Shown: positions 25,789 through 35,153 of the stretch, in pieces
How the letters are laid out: every line of letters starts with the position of its first letter
How positions within the stretch are numbered: the first letter of the stretch is position 1
NCBI RefSeq assembly: GCF_900537065.1
Contig: NZ_UNRC01000012.1
Location: 1 to 59,632 of the forward strand
DNA: 59,632 bases
Source of the DNA: Sphingorhabdus sp. Alg239-R122
GTDB taxonomy: Bacteria > Pseudomonadota > Alphaproteobacteria > Sphingomonadales > Sphingomonadaceae
Reading direction: 5' to 3'
Notes under the pieces: model-generated
The model's database searches: none
The model's input: only the letters and a program-made list of their open reading frames with translations
Told to the model about the DNA's origin: nothing
Made by a program: the position numbers and the translations under genes

Positions 25789-26749
25789 CTTTCCCGCCTT
25801 CGCCAACCGCCTGGTCGCCGGCCGCTTCTTCTGCCACTGCCTCATCAGCATTCGTGGCTGCAGGCAGCGCCTCCCCGCCGCCCAGCGAGTGGACATAGGC
25901 CGCCAGCATACGGACCGTAGCCGGGTCAAGCCGGTGACCCCAGCGCGGCATCACGCCATATCGGCTGTTCGTGATCGTATTGGTCAGTGACGTGCGGCCA
26001 ATTCCGTACAGGCTGATGGCATCAGTCAGGTTCGGCGCGCCCTGCGTGCGGTCACCCGTGCCGTCCGCACCGTGGCAGACTGCACAGTTGCTCTCATACA
26101 AAGCCGCACCGCGCGTAGCCGAAGCGCTCTGCTCCTCTTCACCGGAAATAACACGGATATGAGACACAAGGTCGCTGATTTCCGCGCTGCTCAATATGCC
26201 ATCACGGCCAAAAGCGGGCATTTGCGAAAAGCGGGTTTCGGAATGATCCGGGTTACGGATACCGTGGACCAGCGTATATTCAATCGCCTCCAGGTCGCCG
26301 CCCCATAGCCATTCGTCATCGTTCAGGTTCGGGTAGCCACTGCCCGGACGGATGCCGTCCGCACCCGTGCCGTGGCATTGCACACAGTGCACCTTGAACG
26401 CGCTGCGTCCGCCTTCAATCGCGGCCTGCATCAGCTCGGGCTTTTCATATAATGTGTTGATATCACCTGCCACCAATGCCTGCCGGATAGGCTCCAGCTC
26501 TTTATCACGCGCATCAAGTTCCTGCTGCAGGTCGCCGCGGCTCGACCAGCCGAGCACGCCTTCGGTCGCGCTGTTGACCATTGGCCATGCCGGATAAAGG
26601 ATCACATAGACAATGCCCCAGATGATGGTGGCATAGAGCGTCCACAGCCACCAGCGCGGCATCGGCGTATCAAGCTCCTCAATACCGTCCCATTCATGGC
26701 CAACGGTTTGCGTCCCGGTGGGTTCATCAATACGTTGATTGTCAGCCAT
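25775..26749 (-). CDS. ccoP: cbb3 cytochrome c oxidase subunit III (diheme CcoP)
   Basis: A 324-aa protein. An N-terminal helix at residues 34-54 is followed by two c-type heme domains: CVQCH (Cys122, Cys125, His126) and CAVCH (Cys222, Cys225, His226), each with a later Met ligand (QMPAFG; VMPRWG). It carries electrons from cytochrome c to CcoO/CcoN at the periplasmic face. A Glu/Ala-rich tail after residue 300 is slightly extended. It overlaps ccoQ by 8 nt. Confidence 0.96.
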   Translation of the reverse strand: MADNQRIDEPTGTQTVGHEWDGIEELDTPMPRWWLWTLYATIIWGIVYVILYPAWPMVNSATEGVLGWSSRGDLQQELDARDKELEPIRQALVAGDINTLYEKPELMQAAIEGGRSAFKVHCVQCHGTGADGIRPGSGYPNLNDDEWLWGGDLEAIEYTLVHGIRNPDHSETRFSQMPAFGRDGILSSAEISDLVSHIRVISGEEEQSASATRGAALYESNCAVCHGADGTGDRTQGAPNLTDAISLYGIGRTSLTNTITNSRYGVMPRWGHRLDPATVRMLAAYVHSLGGGEALPAATNADEAVAEEAAGDQAVGEGGKDVQS

Positions 26750-26933
26750 TATTCTGCTCCCCGTTTATATCGGTACGGCCTTTTTCATTTTCCCGGAAAA
26801 TCATCTGCGCAGCATCATCATGGTGCCGCCGCGCGCCCGGACGGAATGTCCAGAGCGCAAAACCGATCCATAGCAGCGCCATGAACAGCAATCCCCAGCT
26901 ATCGGCAAAATGGCGCAATGCTTCATAGTTCAT
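26742..26933 (-). CDS. ccoQ: cbb3 oxidase subunit CcoQ
   Basis: A 63-aa protein: [33 protein letters not shown] gives one membrane helix then the RPG turn typical of CcoQ/FixQ, with a basic/acidic cytoplasmic tail. It stabilises the assembled oxidase. The start overlaps the ccoO stop (ATGA). Confidence 0.93.
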   Translation of the reverse strand: MNYEALRHFADSWGLLFMALLWIGFALWTFRPGARRHHDDAAQMIFRENEKGRTDINGEQNNG

Positions 26934-27664
26934 CGCGGCTGCTCCTGCGCTTCGCCCTTCTCAAAATCAACCAGCGTGCCAATCATCTGCAGATAGGCGA
27001 CCAGCGCATCCATTTCGGTCAGGCGATCAGGATTGCCGTCAAAATCACGCGCCTGTGCCTTGGGATAGCGCGCCAGAAGATCTGTCGTGCTCGCTTCGGC
27101 ATCCGCCTGTGCAGCCAGATCTTCGTTCGCAGCCTCAATCGCTTCCTTGGTATAAGGTACGCCAACACGTGACATTGCTTTCAAATGGGCGCTCATGTCA
27201 CCGGCCTTAAGGTCTTTTTCGGCCAGAAATGCATAAGGCGGCATGATCGATTCCGGCACAACAGAGCGCGGATCTTTCAGATGCTGCACATGCCATTCGT
27301 CCGAATAGCGGCCACCCACACGGGCGAGATCAGGCCCTGTGCGTTTTGAACCCCATTGGAATGGATGGTCATACATGGATTCCGCCGCAAGGCTGTAATG
27401 GCCATAACGCTCCACTTCATCGCGAAACGGACGCACCATCTGGCTGTGACAGGTATAACAGCCTTCACGGATATAGATGTTGCGACCCGCCAGCTCGAGC
27501 GGTGTATAAGGCCGCACGCCTTCCACTTTCTCAACCGTATTGTCGATCCAGAAAAGCGGCGCAATTTCAACGATACCGCCAATCACCACGGCGATAAGCG
27601 AGAAAACCGACAGCAGCGTGATATTGCGTTCCAGCTTTTTATGCTTCTGAGTGAATGTAGACAT
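26930..27664 (-). CDS. ccoO: cbb3 cytochrome c oxidase subunit II (CcoO)
   Basis: The start is set at ATG 27664 ([14 protein letters not shown]), 13 nt after the ccoN stop. The 244-aa monoheme protein has a helix at residues 15-40 and heme site CYTCH at 69-73, followed by [15 protein letters not shown], the CcoO hallmark; the Met ligand is in SIMPPYAFL. It passes electrons from CcoP to the binuclear centre. Confidence 0.96.
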   Translation of the reverse strand: MSTFTQKHKKLERNITLLSVFSLIAVVIGGIVEIAPLFWIDNTVEKVEGVRPYTPLELAGRNIYIREGCYTCHSQMVRPFRDEVERYGHYSLAAESMYDHPFQWGSKRTGPDLARVGGRYSDEWHVQHLKDPRSVVPESIMPPYAFLAEKDLKAGDMSAHLKAMSRVGVPYTKEAIEAANEDLAAQADAEASTTDLLARYPKAQARDFDGNPDRLTEMDALVAYLQMIGTLVDFEKGEAQEQPR

Positions 27665-27677
27665 TATCTTTTTCTCC

Positions 27678-29336
27678 TCACTCGGCCGGCTGCGCGACAA
27701 TCGGTTTGTCGGCGGCTTCATTATGCGGCGTTTCGGTCATGGCTTTTTCTTCGCGTAGCTTGCCAAGCACGGTCATCCATACATTGTAGACCATGATGGC
27801 AGCACCGGCGAGGTACATCAGCCCGCCCAGCGCGCGGATCAGGTACATAGGAAGCATGGCTGATACGACTTCGGAGAAGGAATAGACGAGATAGCCATCC
27901 GCGCCATATTCGCGCCACATCAGGCCCTGCATGATGCCCGCTACCCACATGGACGCAGCGTAGAGCACGATGCCAAACGTCGCGAGCCAGAAGTGCCAGT
28001 TGACCATGCGCAGGCTGTACAGGCGCTGGCGTCCCCACAGGCGCGGTACCAGATAGTATAGCGCGGCAAAGGTGATCATGCCGTTCCACCCCAGTGCGCC
28101 GGAGTGCACATGGCCGATGGTCCAGTCGGTATAATGTGACAGGCTGTTCACCGCCTTGATCGACATCATCGGGCCTTCAAACGTGCTCATGCCATAGAAA
28201 GCGAGCGCGATGACCATCATGCGGATGATCGGATCGGTGCGGATTTTCTCCCATGCGCCATTCAGCGTCATCAGGCCGTTGATCATGCCGCCCCAGCTTG
28301 GCATCCACAGGATAACCGAAAATACCATGCCAAGCGTCTGCGCCCAGTCGGGTAGCGCGGTATAATGCAAATGGTGCGGCCCCGCCCAGATATAGAGGAA
28401 AATCAGCGACCAGAAATGGATGATCGACAGGCGGTAACTATAGACCGGACGTTCGGCCTGTTTCGGCACGAAGTAATACATCATGCCCAGGAAACCCGCC
28501 GTCAGGAAAAAGCCCACGGCATTATGGCCGTACCACCACTGTGTCAGTGCATCCTGTACGCCGGCAAAAGCGCTATAGCTTTTCGCGCCAAGCAGGCTGA
28601 CCGGCATGGCAAGGCCATTGACCAGATGCAGCATGGCGACAGTGAGGATGAACGCCAGAAAAAACCAGTTCGCAACATAGATATGCGGTTCGCTACGCTT
28701 CACAATCGTGCCGATAAACACCACGGCATAGCTGACCCATACAATCGTCAGCCACAGGTCAACATACCATTCAGGCTCAGCATATTCTTTCGACTGGGTA
28801 ACGCCCAGCAGGTAACCGGTCGCCGCAAGCACGATAAACAGCTGATACCCCCAGAAAACGAAACGGGCGAGACCAGGGAAAGCCAACCTCGCCCGGCAGG
28901 TGCGCTGGACGATATAAAAACTCGTCGCAATAAGCGCATTGCCTCCAAAAGCAAAAATAACGGCAGAAGTGTGCAGCGGGCGCAACCGCCCGAATGTGGT
29001 ATATTCAAGGCCCAGGTTGAGCACCGGAAAGGCGAGTTGCAGCGCAATATAAAGCCCCACAGCAAAGCCGGCCATGCCCCAGAACAGCGTCGCAATCACA
29101 CCCCAGCGGATCGGTTCGTCATCATATATGCCGGGATCCGCCGGTGATTTGATGATGCCTCGCGCAATCGCGCCATAGTCCGCCTTGCTGACCGTGACCC
29201 AAAGCACAATCAGACACGCAATGGTGATGATGCCCATATGCACCGCAAAACCGCCATCGGCGGCCAGTGCCATCGCCATAAATGCAAGTGCAGCCAGAAC
29301 CAGCCAGCCGCCGGCCCGAAATACCAGATTATCCAT
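27678..29336 (-). CDS. ccoN: cbb3 cytochrome c oxidase subunit I (CcoN)
   Basis: A 552-aa heme-copper oxidase subunit with about 12-14 helices. Ligand regions seen: [18 protein letters not shown] (low-spin heme His), [27 protein letters not shown] (CuB His and the Tyr cross-link region), [14 protein letters not shown] (CuB His pair), and [14 protein letters not shown] (heme His pair). It reduces O2 to water with proton pumping under low oxygen. It is the first gene of ccoNOQPGHIS and has an FNR box centred about 82 bp upstream of its start. Confidence 0.97.
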   Translation of the reverse strand: MDNLVFRAGGWLVLAALAFMAMALAADGGFAVHMGIITIACLIVLWVTVSKADYGAIARGIIKSPADPGIYDDEPIRWGVIATLFWGMAGFAVGLYIALQLAFPVLNLGLEYTTFGRLRPLHTSAVIFAFGGNALIATSFYIVQRTCRARLAFPGLARFVFWGYQLFIVLAATGYLLGVTQSKEYAEPEWYVDLWLTIVWVSYAVVFIGTIVKRSEPHIYVANWFFLAFILTVAMLHLVNGLAMPVSLLGAKSYSAFAGVQDALTQWWYGHNAVGFFLTAGFLGMMYYFVPKQAERPVYSYRLSIIHFWSLIFLYIWAGPHHLHYTALPDWAQTLGMVFSVILWMPSWGGMINGLMTLNGAWEKIRTDPIIRMMVIALAFYGMSTFEGPMMSIKAVNSLSHYTDWTIGHVHSGALGWNGMITFAALYYLVPRLWGRQRLYSLRMVNWHFWLATFGIVLYAASMWVAGIMQGLMWREYGADGYLVYSFSEVVSAMLPMYLIRALGGLMYLAGAAIMVYNVWMTVLGKLREEKAMTETPHNEAADKPIVAQPAE

Positions 29337-29411
29337 AATGTCTTTCCCTGTATCGACGGTGGATCTTCACCTTCAATAGCAAAAGCCTTGGCGCTTTCCA
29401 GCACGCATTCA

Positions 29412-29425
29412 TTGATTTGGGTCAA
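29412..29425. promoter_or_regulatory. FNR/FnrL box upstream of ccoN
   Basis: On the minus strand TTGACCCAAATCAA, nine of ten consensus positions and of the form common for alphaproteobacterial FnrL sites. It lies 76-89 bp before the ccoN start. Confidence 0.75.
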
Positions 29426-29458
29426 AAAAACGGATGCCGGCACAGGTTTTTTGCCGGC
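29424..29458 (-). terminator. Rho-independent terminator of fnrL
   Basis: On the minus strand a GCCGGC/GCCGGC hairpin (29458-29436) is followed by seven T (29430-29424). It ends fnrL transcription just before the ccoN FNR box; the last two bases of the T-run are part of that box. Confidence 0.65.
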
Positions 29459-29478
29459 TTCCAGGGTTTGCGCAGCAC

Positions 29479-30168
29479 CTATGCCTCGACTGCAAGCGCC
29501 TCACGGTCGAGAATGACGACTGTGCGGCGATCAGGGAGGTCTATAAGCCCCTGTTTCTTGAGTCGGGTGAACTGGCGGCTCACCGTTTCGATGGTCAGCC
29601 CCAATATGTCCGCCACCTGCTGCCGCCCGAAGGGCAGCTCAAAACTGCTTCGGGCCGGAATATCCGTGCACCCTTTCTCGGCCAGCCGTTCCGACATTTC
29701 CAGCAGGAAACTGGCTATTTTCTCTGACGCGCTCTTGCGGCCCAAAAGCAGCATCCATTGCCGCGCACGGTCCAGCTCGGACAATGTCTTATCGAGCAGC
29801 TTGTGCTCAAGCCGTGGGTGGGATTTGGCAAAGTCATCAAATGCGCTGCGCGGAAAGACACATAATTTCGTGTCGGTAATGGCCGTTACCGTTTGCGCTG
29901 ATGTGGTGCCGTAAGGGCGGCCGATAAAATCTGACGGATAGACAAGGCCAACAATCTGTTCGCGTCCGTCTTCCAGCGAACTGGTCAGCTTCATGACACC
30001 ATCTATCACATTGGCAACCAGATGCGCGTCTTCGCCTTCCCACATCAGCGACCGGCCGCGTTCAATCTGCTGCTGATGGCCGATTTTGTTGAGCGCATCG
30101 AGTTCACTGGCGTCGAGATCCGCGCAAATCGCACGGTTTCTGATGAGGCAGGCGGAGCATTGATTCAT
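29479..30168 (-). CDS. fnrL: FNR-type oxygen-sensing regulator (FnrL)
   Basis: A 229-aa Crp/Fnr protein. Cys4, Cys7 and Cys15 (C-x2-C-x7-C in MNQCSACLIRNRAIC) with Cys103 (KLCVF) are the expected 4Fe-4S ligands. A cyclic-nucleotide-like beta barrel follows, and a C-terminal helix-turn-helix (RQQVADILGLTIETVSRQFTRL) whose E-T-V-S-R recognition helix is the FNR form that reads TTGAT-N4-ATCAA. The start is ATG 30168, where the family N terminus begins; upstream in-frame starts exist up to 30354. It sits upstream of ccoN with its own terminator and has a perfect FNR box across its start codon. Confidence 0.95.
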   Translation of the reverse strand: MNQCSACLIRNRAICADLDASELDALNKIGHQQQIERGRSLMWEGEDAHLVANVIDGVMKLTSSLEDGREQIVGLVYPSDFIGRPYGTTSAQTVTAITDTKLCVFPRSAFDDFAKSHPRLEHKLLDKTLSELDRARQWMLLLGRKSASEKIASFLLEMSERLAEKGCTDIPARSSFELPFGRQQVADILGLTIETVSRQFTRLKKQGLIDLPDRRTVVILDREALAVEA

Positions 30169-30173
30169 ATCAA
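30160..30173. promoter_or_regulatory. Perfect FNR box overlapping the fnrL start codon
   Basis: TTGAT-TCAT-ATCAA, ten of ten consensus positions. On the minus strand the box contains the ATG of fnrL (TTGATATGAATCAA), so a bound dimer would block initiation or elongation. It is also 97 bp before the divergent lyase gene at 30270. Confidence 0.65.
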
Positions 30174-30269
30174 TGACATTAGAGGGATTATTCAACCTGT
30201 GCAATTGTAACATGTGCAACTCGCCTGCCATATCTTGCGCATGGCCAGCAATCGGTCTAGCTGGAAACC

Positions 30270-31157
30270 ATGGCTGAAAATCTCCACACGCTGCGCCCGC
30301 GCCGATCCTGCCTCTATATGCCGGGGTCAAATGCCCGCGCCATGGAAAAGGCAAAAAACCTTGCCGCCGACTGCATCATTCTCGACCTGGAAGATGCCGT
30401 TGCGCCAGAAGCAAAGGTGCAGGCCCGTCAGGCTGTGTGCGACATGGTTGCCAAACGGCCTTTCGGCCACCGTGAGACGGTGATACGCATCAATGCGCAT
30501 GGCAGCGAATGGGGCAGGGACGACCTGATGGCAGCAGTGCGCGCGAGGCCTGATGCCATATTGGTACCAAAAATCACATCTGCCGATGATATCCCGGCAT
30601 TGAACGTAGCGCTGGCTGCTGCGGGCGCGGATGACACGCTTGCCCTGTGGGTGATGATCGAAATGCCGCTCGCCATCCTTAATATTGCCAGCATCGCCGC
30701 CACAGCGCGTTCAACCCGGCTGGCCGCTTTCGTGATGGGGACCAATGACCTCGCCAAGGAAATGCTGGCCATTCCCACACCGGATCGTGCAGCCTTTCAC
30801 ACCGCGCTGTCGCTTAGCGTGACAGCAGCCCGCGCACATGGGCTGGCTGCGATTGATGGCGTATATAATGATATTTCCGACAATGATGGCCTGCGCGCCG
30901 AGTGCGAACAGGGGCGTATCATGGGTTTTGAAGGCAAAACGCTGATCCACCCGGCCCAGCTGGAAACATGCAACACGGTCTTTTCGCCCGATGACAGGGA
31001 AATTGCCGAAGCCCATGCCATTATCACCGCATTCGAAGAGCCCGCGAACAAGGGCAAGGGCGTGCTGAAAGTAAACGGCAAAATGGCCGAGCTGCTGCAC
31101 CTCGAACAGGCGCGCCGCACCGCCGCGATTGCCGAAGCAATAGCAGCGATCACATAG
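30270..31157 (+). CDS. HpcH/HpaI aldolase-fold CoA ester lyase (CitE-like)
   Basis: A 295-aa TIM-barrel protein of the CitE/malyl-CoA lyase group: RSCLYMPGSNARAMEKA, CIILDLEDAVAPEAK (metal-binding Glu/Asp), WVMIEMPLAILNI, MGTNDLAKEM, and GFEGKTLIHPAQLETCN. Relatives cleave citramalyl-CoA, malyl-CoA or similar beta-hydroxyacyl-CoA thioesters using magnesium. No citrate lyase alpha/gamma genes are near, so a stand-alone lyase or thioesterase is more likely than citrate lyase beta. It is divergent from fnrL and leads into the threonine aldolase 68 bp downstream. Confidence 0.85.
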   Translation: MAENLHTLRPRRSCLYMPGSNARAMEKAKNLAADCIILDLEDAVAPEAKVQARQAVCDMVAKRPFGHRETVIRINAHGSEWGRDDLMAAVRARPDAILVPKITSADDIPALNVALAAAGADDTLALWVMIEMPLAILNIASIAATARSTRLAAFVMGTNDLAKEMLAIPTPDRAAFHTALSLSVTAARAHGLAAIDGVYNDISDNDGLRAECEQGRIMGFEGKTLIHPAQLETCNTVFSPDDREIAEAHAIITAFEEPANKGKGVLKVNGKMAELLHLEQARRTAAIAEAIAAIT

Positions 31158-31225
31158 CCGCAATTTCAGCGCAAAAACATCTTCTGTCTTGACCCGGGCG
31201 GCGGTTGCGTTAACTCCATGGGCCC

Positions 31226-32242
31226 ATGAAATTCTTCTCTGACAATGCCGCGCCTACGCACCCGAAAGTCATGCAGGCCATGATCGATGCGGACCGTGCC
31301 GACACCGCCTATGACGGCGATGCCCTCAGCCAGAAACTGGACAGTGCATTTTCGGACGTTTTTGAAACGGAAGTAAGCGCGTTGTGGGTACCTACCGGCA
31401 CTGCCGCCAATTGCCTCGCGCTCGCGGCACTCTGCCCGGCGCATGGGGGCATCATATGCCATGAAATGGCACATATCGAGCAGGATGAGGCAGGCGCACC
31501 GGGATTTTATACCGGCGGAGCCAAGCTGATGCTGCTTCCCGGCGAAGGCGCGAAAGTCGACGCTGCTACCGCGCGCAACCATCTTGCGGGTATCCGCGAT
31601 GACGTACATCAGGTGCAGGCTGCTGCGGTCTCCATCACCAACGCCACCGAATATGGCCTGACCTATACGCCCAGGGAAATCACTGAGCTGTCAGCAATTT
31701 GCAAGGAGCGCGGCATGGGCCTGCATATGGATGGCGCGCGGTTTGCGAACGCAGTCGCATCCAGCGGCATGTCACCCGCTGATCTCACCTGGAAGGTTGG
31801 CGTTGATGTGCTGAGTTTCGGCTTTGTCAAAAATGGCGGAATGAGCAGCGAGGCGCTGGTCTTTTTTGACCGGGATCTTGCCGCCGAGACCCATTACCGC
31901 CGCAAGCGCGCCGGACATCTATTGTCAAAAGGCCGCTATATGGCAGCACAGCTGCTCGCCATGCTGAAAGATGATTTATGGCTGGATAATGCCCGCGCCG
32001 CCAATGCGGGTGCGCAGCTTATTGCAGAAGCGGCGGGCGACCGCCTGGTCTATCCGGTGCAGGCCAATGAAGTGTTCCTGCGTATGACGGCGGACGAAGC
32101 CGGGGCGCTGCGCGCACAGGGATTTGACTTTTATGACTGGGCCCCTGCTGATGATGGCCACGGCCAGGTCCGCCTCGTCACCAGCTGGAATCAGGATGCC
32201 GATGCGGTGGCACCGCTCGCCAACGCCATTGGTGCGCTTTGA
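31226..32242 (+). CDS. Low-specificity L-threonine aldolase
   Basis: A 338-aa fold-type I PLP enzyme: MKFFSDNAAPTHPKVMQAM opening, PTGTAANCLALAAL, GLHMDGARFANAVA, and SFGFVKNGG with the PLP Lys at residue 202. It cleaves threonine or allo-threonine to glycine and acetaldehyde. The active-site loop reads FGFVKNG where many relatives have FGGTKNG, within family variation. The end overlaps the next start. Confidence 0.9.
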   Translation: MKFFSDNAAPTHPKVMQAMIDADRADTAYDGDALSQKLDSAFSDVFETEVSALWVPTGTAANCLALAALCPAHGGIICHEMAHIEQDEAGAPGFYTGGAKLMLLPGEGAKVDAATARNHLAGIRDDVHQVQAAAVSITNATEYGLTYTPREITELSAICKERGMGLHMDGARFANAVASSGMSPADLTWKVGVDVLSFGFVKNGGMSSEALVFFDRDLAAETHYRRKRAGHLLSKGRYMAAQLLAMLKDDLWLDNARAANAGAQLIAEAAGDRLVYPVQANEVFLRMTADEAGALRAQGFDFYDWAPADDGHGQVRLVTSWNQDADAVAPLANAIGAL

Positions 32243-33201
32243 ACCGCGCCGACCCTGAACTGCCTCCCGCCTCCTCCCCTGATGCCCCGCCGGAGGAACC
32301 GGGCTTTTTTGCGCCGCACATATTGGTGCCCTTCCTGCTCTGCTCACTGATCTGGGGTTCGACCTGGCTGGTGATAAAGGACCAGATCGCAAATGATATC
32401 CCGCCCGTCTGGTCGGTGACTTACCGTTTTATCATTGCCGCCAGCGCCATGTTCTTCCTGACCGCTTTTCGCCGCCTGCCCTTCCGTATAGATGCCCGCG
32501 GACAGGTTGTTGCCGCGATACTCGGCGTGCTGCAATTCACGCTCAATTTCAACTTTGTCTATAATGCCGAATATTATGTGACATCAGGACTGGTCGCCGT
32601 GCTGTTTGCACTGCTGATCATTCCCAATGCCGTGCTGGGCCGGATATTCCTGGGTCAGAAAATCACCGGTAGCTTTGTCGCAGGATCCATAGTCGCAATT
32701 GCAGGCGTGGCTCTGCTGTTTGTCCATGAATATCGTGCCGCGCCGGGCACTGCAGATATGGTGGCATGGGGCGTCGGCTTCACTTTGCTGGGCATTTTAT
32801 CGGCCTCTATCGCCAATGTGATGCAGGCGGCAAAGACGCTCAAGGCCTATCCAATTATCCCGCTGCTTGCATGGGCGATGCTGTGGGGTGCGGCGCTGAA
32901 CGGCCTATATGCGTTCATAACAAGCGGCCCACCTGTCTGGGAAAATGACTGGTCCTATTTTGGCGGTATATTATGGCTGGGCATCGCCGCCTCCGCTGTC
33001 ACTTTCCCGCTTTACTTCGGCCTGATCCGGCAGATTGGCGCTGCCAAAGCCGCTTATTCCAGCGTGCTGGTGCCTGTCACCGCAATGACATTGTCGACCA
33101 TATTTGAAGGCTATGTCTGGTCCACGCTCGCAATTGGCGGCGCGGTGCTGGCTATGGCGGGGCTGCTCATTGCGATGCAGGCGCGGAAAAAATCTGTTTG
33201 A
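32239..33201 (+). CDS. EamA/DMT family transporter
   Basis: A 320-aa membrane protein with about ten helices in two EamA repeats, including LLCSLIWGSTWLVIKDQIAND, AVLFALLIIPNAVLGRIFLGQ and AYSSVLVPVTAMTLSTIFEG. It starts at TTG 32239, overlapping the threonine aldolase stop by 4 nt; a Pro-rich cytosolic leader of ~25 residues precedes the first helix. The family exports amino acids or metabolites; coupling to the aldolase hints at amino-acid efflux. Its stop (33199-33201) lies 6 bp before an inverted-repeat element. Confidence 0.87.
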   Translation: MNRADPELPPASSPDAPPEEPGFFAPHILVPFLLCSLIWGSTWLVIKDQIANDIPPVWSVTYRFIIAASAMFFLTAFRRLPFRIDARGQVVAAILGVLQFTLNFNFVYNAEYYVTSGLVAVLFALLIIPNAVLGRIFLGQKITGSFVAGSIVAIAGVALLFVHEYRAAPGTADMVAWGVGFTLLGILSASIANVMQAAKTLKAYPIIPLLAWAMLWGAALNGLYAFITSGPPVWENDWSYFGGILWLGIAASAVTFPLYFGLIRQIGAAKAAYSSVLVPVTAMTLSTIFEGYVWSTLAIGGAVLAMAGLLIAMQARKKSV

Positions 33202-33206
33202 GGTTC

Positions 33207-33476
33207 TTTTGATTTCACGGCCAGAGCGCTTACGCGCTCGCCTCCGGTGGGGCGGCGCAATAAGCGCCGGCGGCCGGTCGGCCTTGCCGGACTGCTGGTC
33301 GCAGTCCGGTTAAGCGCGAAACGCCAGCTTTCATGTTACCGCAATTTCGCGAAAGCGTTCCGTATGGCAAAAGCCCGAACGGCCAATATGCCGTTTGCAA
33401 GCGCGACTGCGCGCCCGGGCTTATTGCCCGGAACCCATTTGGAGGCTGGCGCGTAGCGCCTGGCCGTGAAATCAAA
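33207..33476. repeat. 270-bp inverted-repeat element between convergent genes
   Basis: The ends are near-identical inverted arms: 33207-33237 begins TTTTGATTTCACGGCCAG and 33449-33476 ends CTGGCCGTGAAATCAAA, with two single-base differences over 28 bp. Inside each arm, GCCTCC and GCAATAAGC recur in inverted order (for example GGCGCAATAAGCGCC near 33254 and CCGGGCAATAAGCCCGG read on the minus strand near 33430), so the element is a long interrupted palindrome of several hairpins. No open reading frame of note. The right arm supplies the stop codon of the minus-strand gene at 33472. A MITE-like or REP-like repeat is likely, doubling as a bidirectional terminator. Confidence 0.7.
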
Positions 33477-34263
33477 TAAGACTCTTCAACCCTGCATGAT
33501 AGTCAGGATATTGCAGCTTCCATCCCAGCACCCGCTTGGCTTTGCCATTCGCCACCCGGCGGTTTTCGGCGTAAAAACCCCGCGCCATGGGCGACAGCTC
33601 CGCCTCTTCCAGCGATTGCAACGGCGGTGGATCCACACCAAGCAACTGGCAGGCTTTCACGATCACATCGTTTTGCGGTGCGGGCAGGTCATCGGACAGG
33701 TTATATATGCCCGGCAGGCCATCAAATGATGCAATTACGCCAGAGACAATATCATCGACATGCACGCGGCTGAATACCTGACCCGGCAGGTCAATGCACT
33801 TCGCCCTGCCATCGCGCACGCGGTCCAGCACGCTGCGGCCCGGACCATAAATGCCCGGCAGCCGGAATATACAGACTCTTTTGTCCAAAGCCTGCCAGTC
33901 CGCATCCGCTGCGGTCCGTGCCGTACGCCGCCCACCGCCAGTCGGCGTGCTTTCATCGACCCAAGCGCCGTGCGCATCACCGTAAACACCTGTAGAAGAC
34001 AGATAGCCGATCCAACTGGCAGGAGCAGCGGCAATGTCATCTTTATAGTGGGTCAGGACATCGTCATGCCCGCTCTTGCGATCCGGCGGAACCGACGACA
34101 ATATATGCGTTGCTTTTCCCAGCGCCGCGCGCACGGCAGCGCCATCTGCAAAATCCACATTGCCCCCGCTGCCGGTGCCATCCACCTGCCAGCCCTCTGT
34201 GCGCAACCGGTCCGCCAGCCTCCCTGCGGTATACCCCATGCCGAAAATGAAAATCCGTACCAT
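33472..34263 (-). CDS. NAD(P)-binding SDR-like reductase/epimerase (YeeZ-like)
   Basis: The start is at ATG 34263 (MVRIFIFGMGYTAGRLADRL), a clear Rossmann beginning with G-x-G-x-x-A; a longer reading to 34296 adds a non-family leader. The 263-aa product has YLSSTGVYGDAHGAWVDEST, matching extended SDR proteins of the YeeZ type with their Ser-Tyr region, and FRLPGIYGPGRSVLD. No precise substrate is known for these. The last codon and stop lie in the right arm of the inverted-repeat element, a sign that insertion replaced the original 3' end. Confidence 0.82.
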   Translation of the reverse strand: MVRIFIFGMGYTAGRLADRLRTEGWQVDGTGSGGNVDFADGAAVRAALGKATHILSSVPPDRKSGHDDVLTHYKDDIAAAPASWIGYLSSTGVYGDAHGAWVDESTPTGGGRRTARTAADADWQALDKRVCIFRLPGIYGPGRSVLDRVRDGRAKCIDLPGQVFSRVHVDDIVSGVIASFDGLPGIYNLSDDLPAPQNDVIVKACQLLGVDPPPLQSLEEAELSPMARGFYAENRRVANGKAKRVLGWKLQYPDYHAGLKSLI

Positions 34264-34378
34264 GCCCCTGCTTATACCGCGTGCGATGCAATGCAAACGT
34301 CCAATCAGGCAAATCGCCAGTAGAATTTTGCCGTAACTGGTTTAGAGATAGGCTGGAACACATAAGAAAGCGCCGTCC

Positions 34379-35149
34379 ATGCCCCTTGCTCCCGAAATTC
34401 TCCGCTCCGACATGCTTGGTGATGTGCCGCATGGCTTTCTGGGCCGCAGCGGCGGTGTTTCGGAAGGTATCTATGCGGGCCTGAATGTGGGCCTGGGGTC
34501 GGATGACGGACGCGATGCCATTATGGAGAACCGCCGGATTGCGCGTGACGCCGTTTTGCCCGGTGCCGAGCTGGTGATGATGCATCAGGTGCATTCACCC
34601 GATGCTGTCACGGTGACAGAAGCGATTCCGGTTGATGCCCGCCCGCATGCCGATGCGATGGTGACGAACCGTCCGGGCCTGTTGCTCGGCATACTGACCG
34701 CCGACTGCGTGCCCGTGCTGTTTCATGATACCAAGGCCGGGGTGGCAGGCGCGGCGCATGCCGGATGGAAAGGCGCGCTGGGCGGTGTCACCGACAGCAC
34801 TCTTGATGCAATGGAGAAACTTGGCGCAAACCGTGCCAATATCGCCTGCGCCATTGGCCCCTGCATTGCCCAGAAAAGCTATGAAGTGGATGAAGGATTC
34901 ATGCGGCGTTTCATCGAGGCAGATGTCATTAATGAGCGTTTCTTTGGCGCGGGCAAGCCGGGACATTATCAGTTCGATATCGAAGGCTATGTTGCCGCCC
35001 GCCTCGCCGCGGCAGGTGTAACCCGGGTCGACCTGCTCGGACAGGATACCTATTCACAGCCGGACAGGTTTTACAGCTACCGCCGGTCCTGTCATAAGAA
35101 CGAGCCTGGTTATGGGCGGCAGGTGTCACTGATCGGGATCAGGGGATAG
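34379..35149 (+). CDS. pgeF: Peptidoglycan editing factor PgeF (polyphenol oxidase/laccase-domain family)
   Basis: A 256-aa protein with the family markers HGFLGRSGGVSEGIYAGLNVG, MMHQVHS, LTADCVPVLFHD, GAAHAGWKGALGGV (metal His, Cys) and CAIGPCIAQKSYEV. YfiH/PgeF removes wrongly incorporated residues from peptidoglycan precursors and also shows laccase or purine-nucleosidase activity in some studies. The usual length is about 245-260 aa. It is followed 4 nt later by the DASS transporter, so they share a transcript. Confidence 0.93.
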   Translation: MPLAPEILRSDMLGDVPHGFLGRSGGVSEGIYAGLNVGLGSDDGRDAIMENRRIARDAVLPGAELVMMHQVHSPDAVTVTEAIPVDARPHADAMVTNRPGLLLGILTADCVPVLFHDTKAGVAGAAHAGWKGALGGVTDSTLDAMEKLGANRANIACAIGPCIAQKSYEVDEGFMRRFIEADVINERFFGAGKPGHYQFDIEGYVAARLAAAGVTRVDLLGQDTYSQPDRFYSYRRSCHKNEPGYGRQVSLIGIRG

Positions 35150-35153
35150 AAAC

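Noticed and set aside
33230-33475. Short ORFs inside the inverted-repeat element
   Set aside because: They arise from the GC-rich repeat, have no ribosome sites and mirror each other because of the palindrome.
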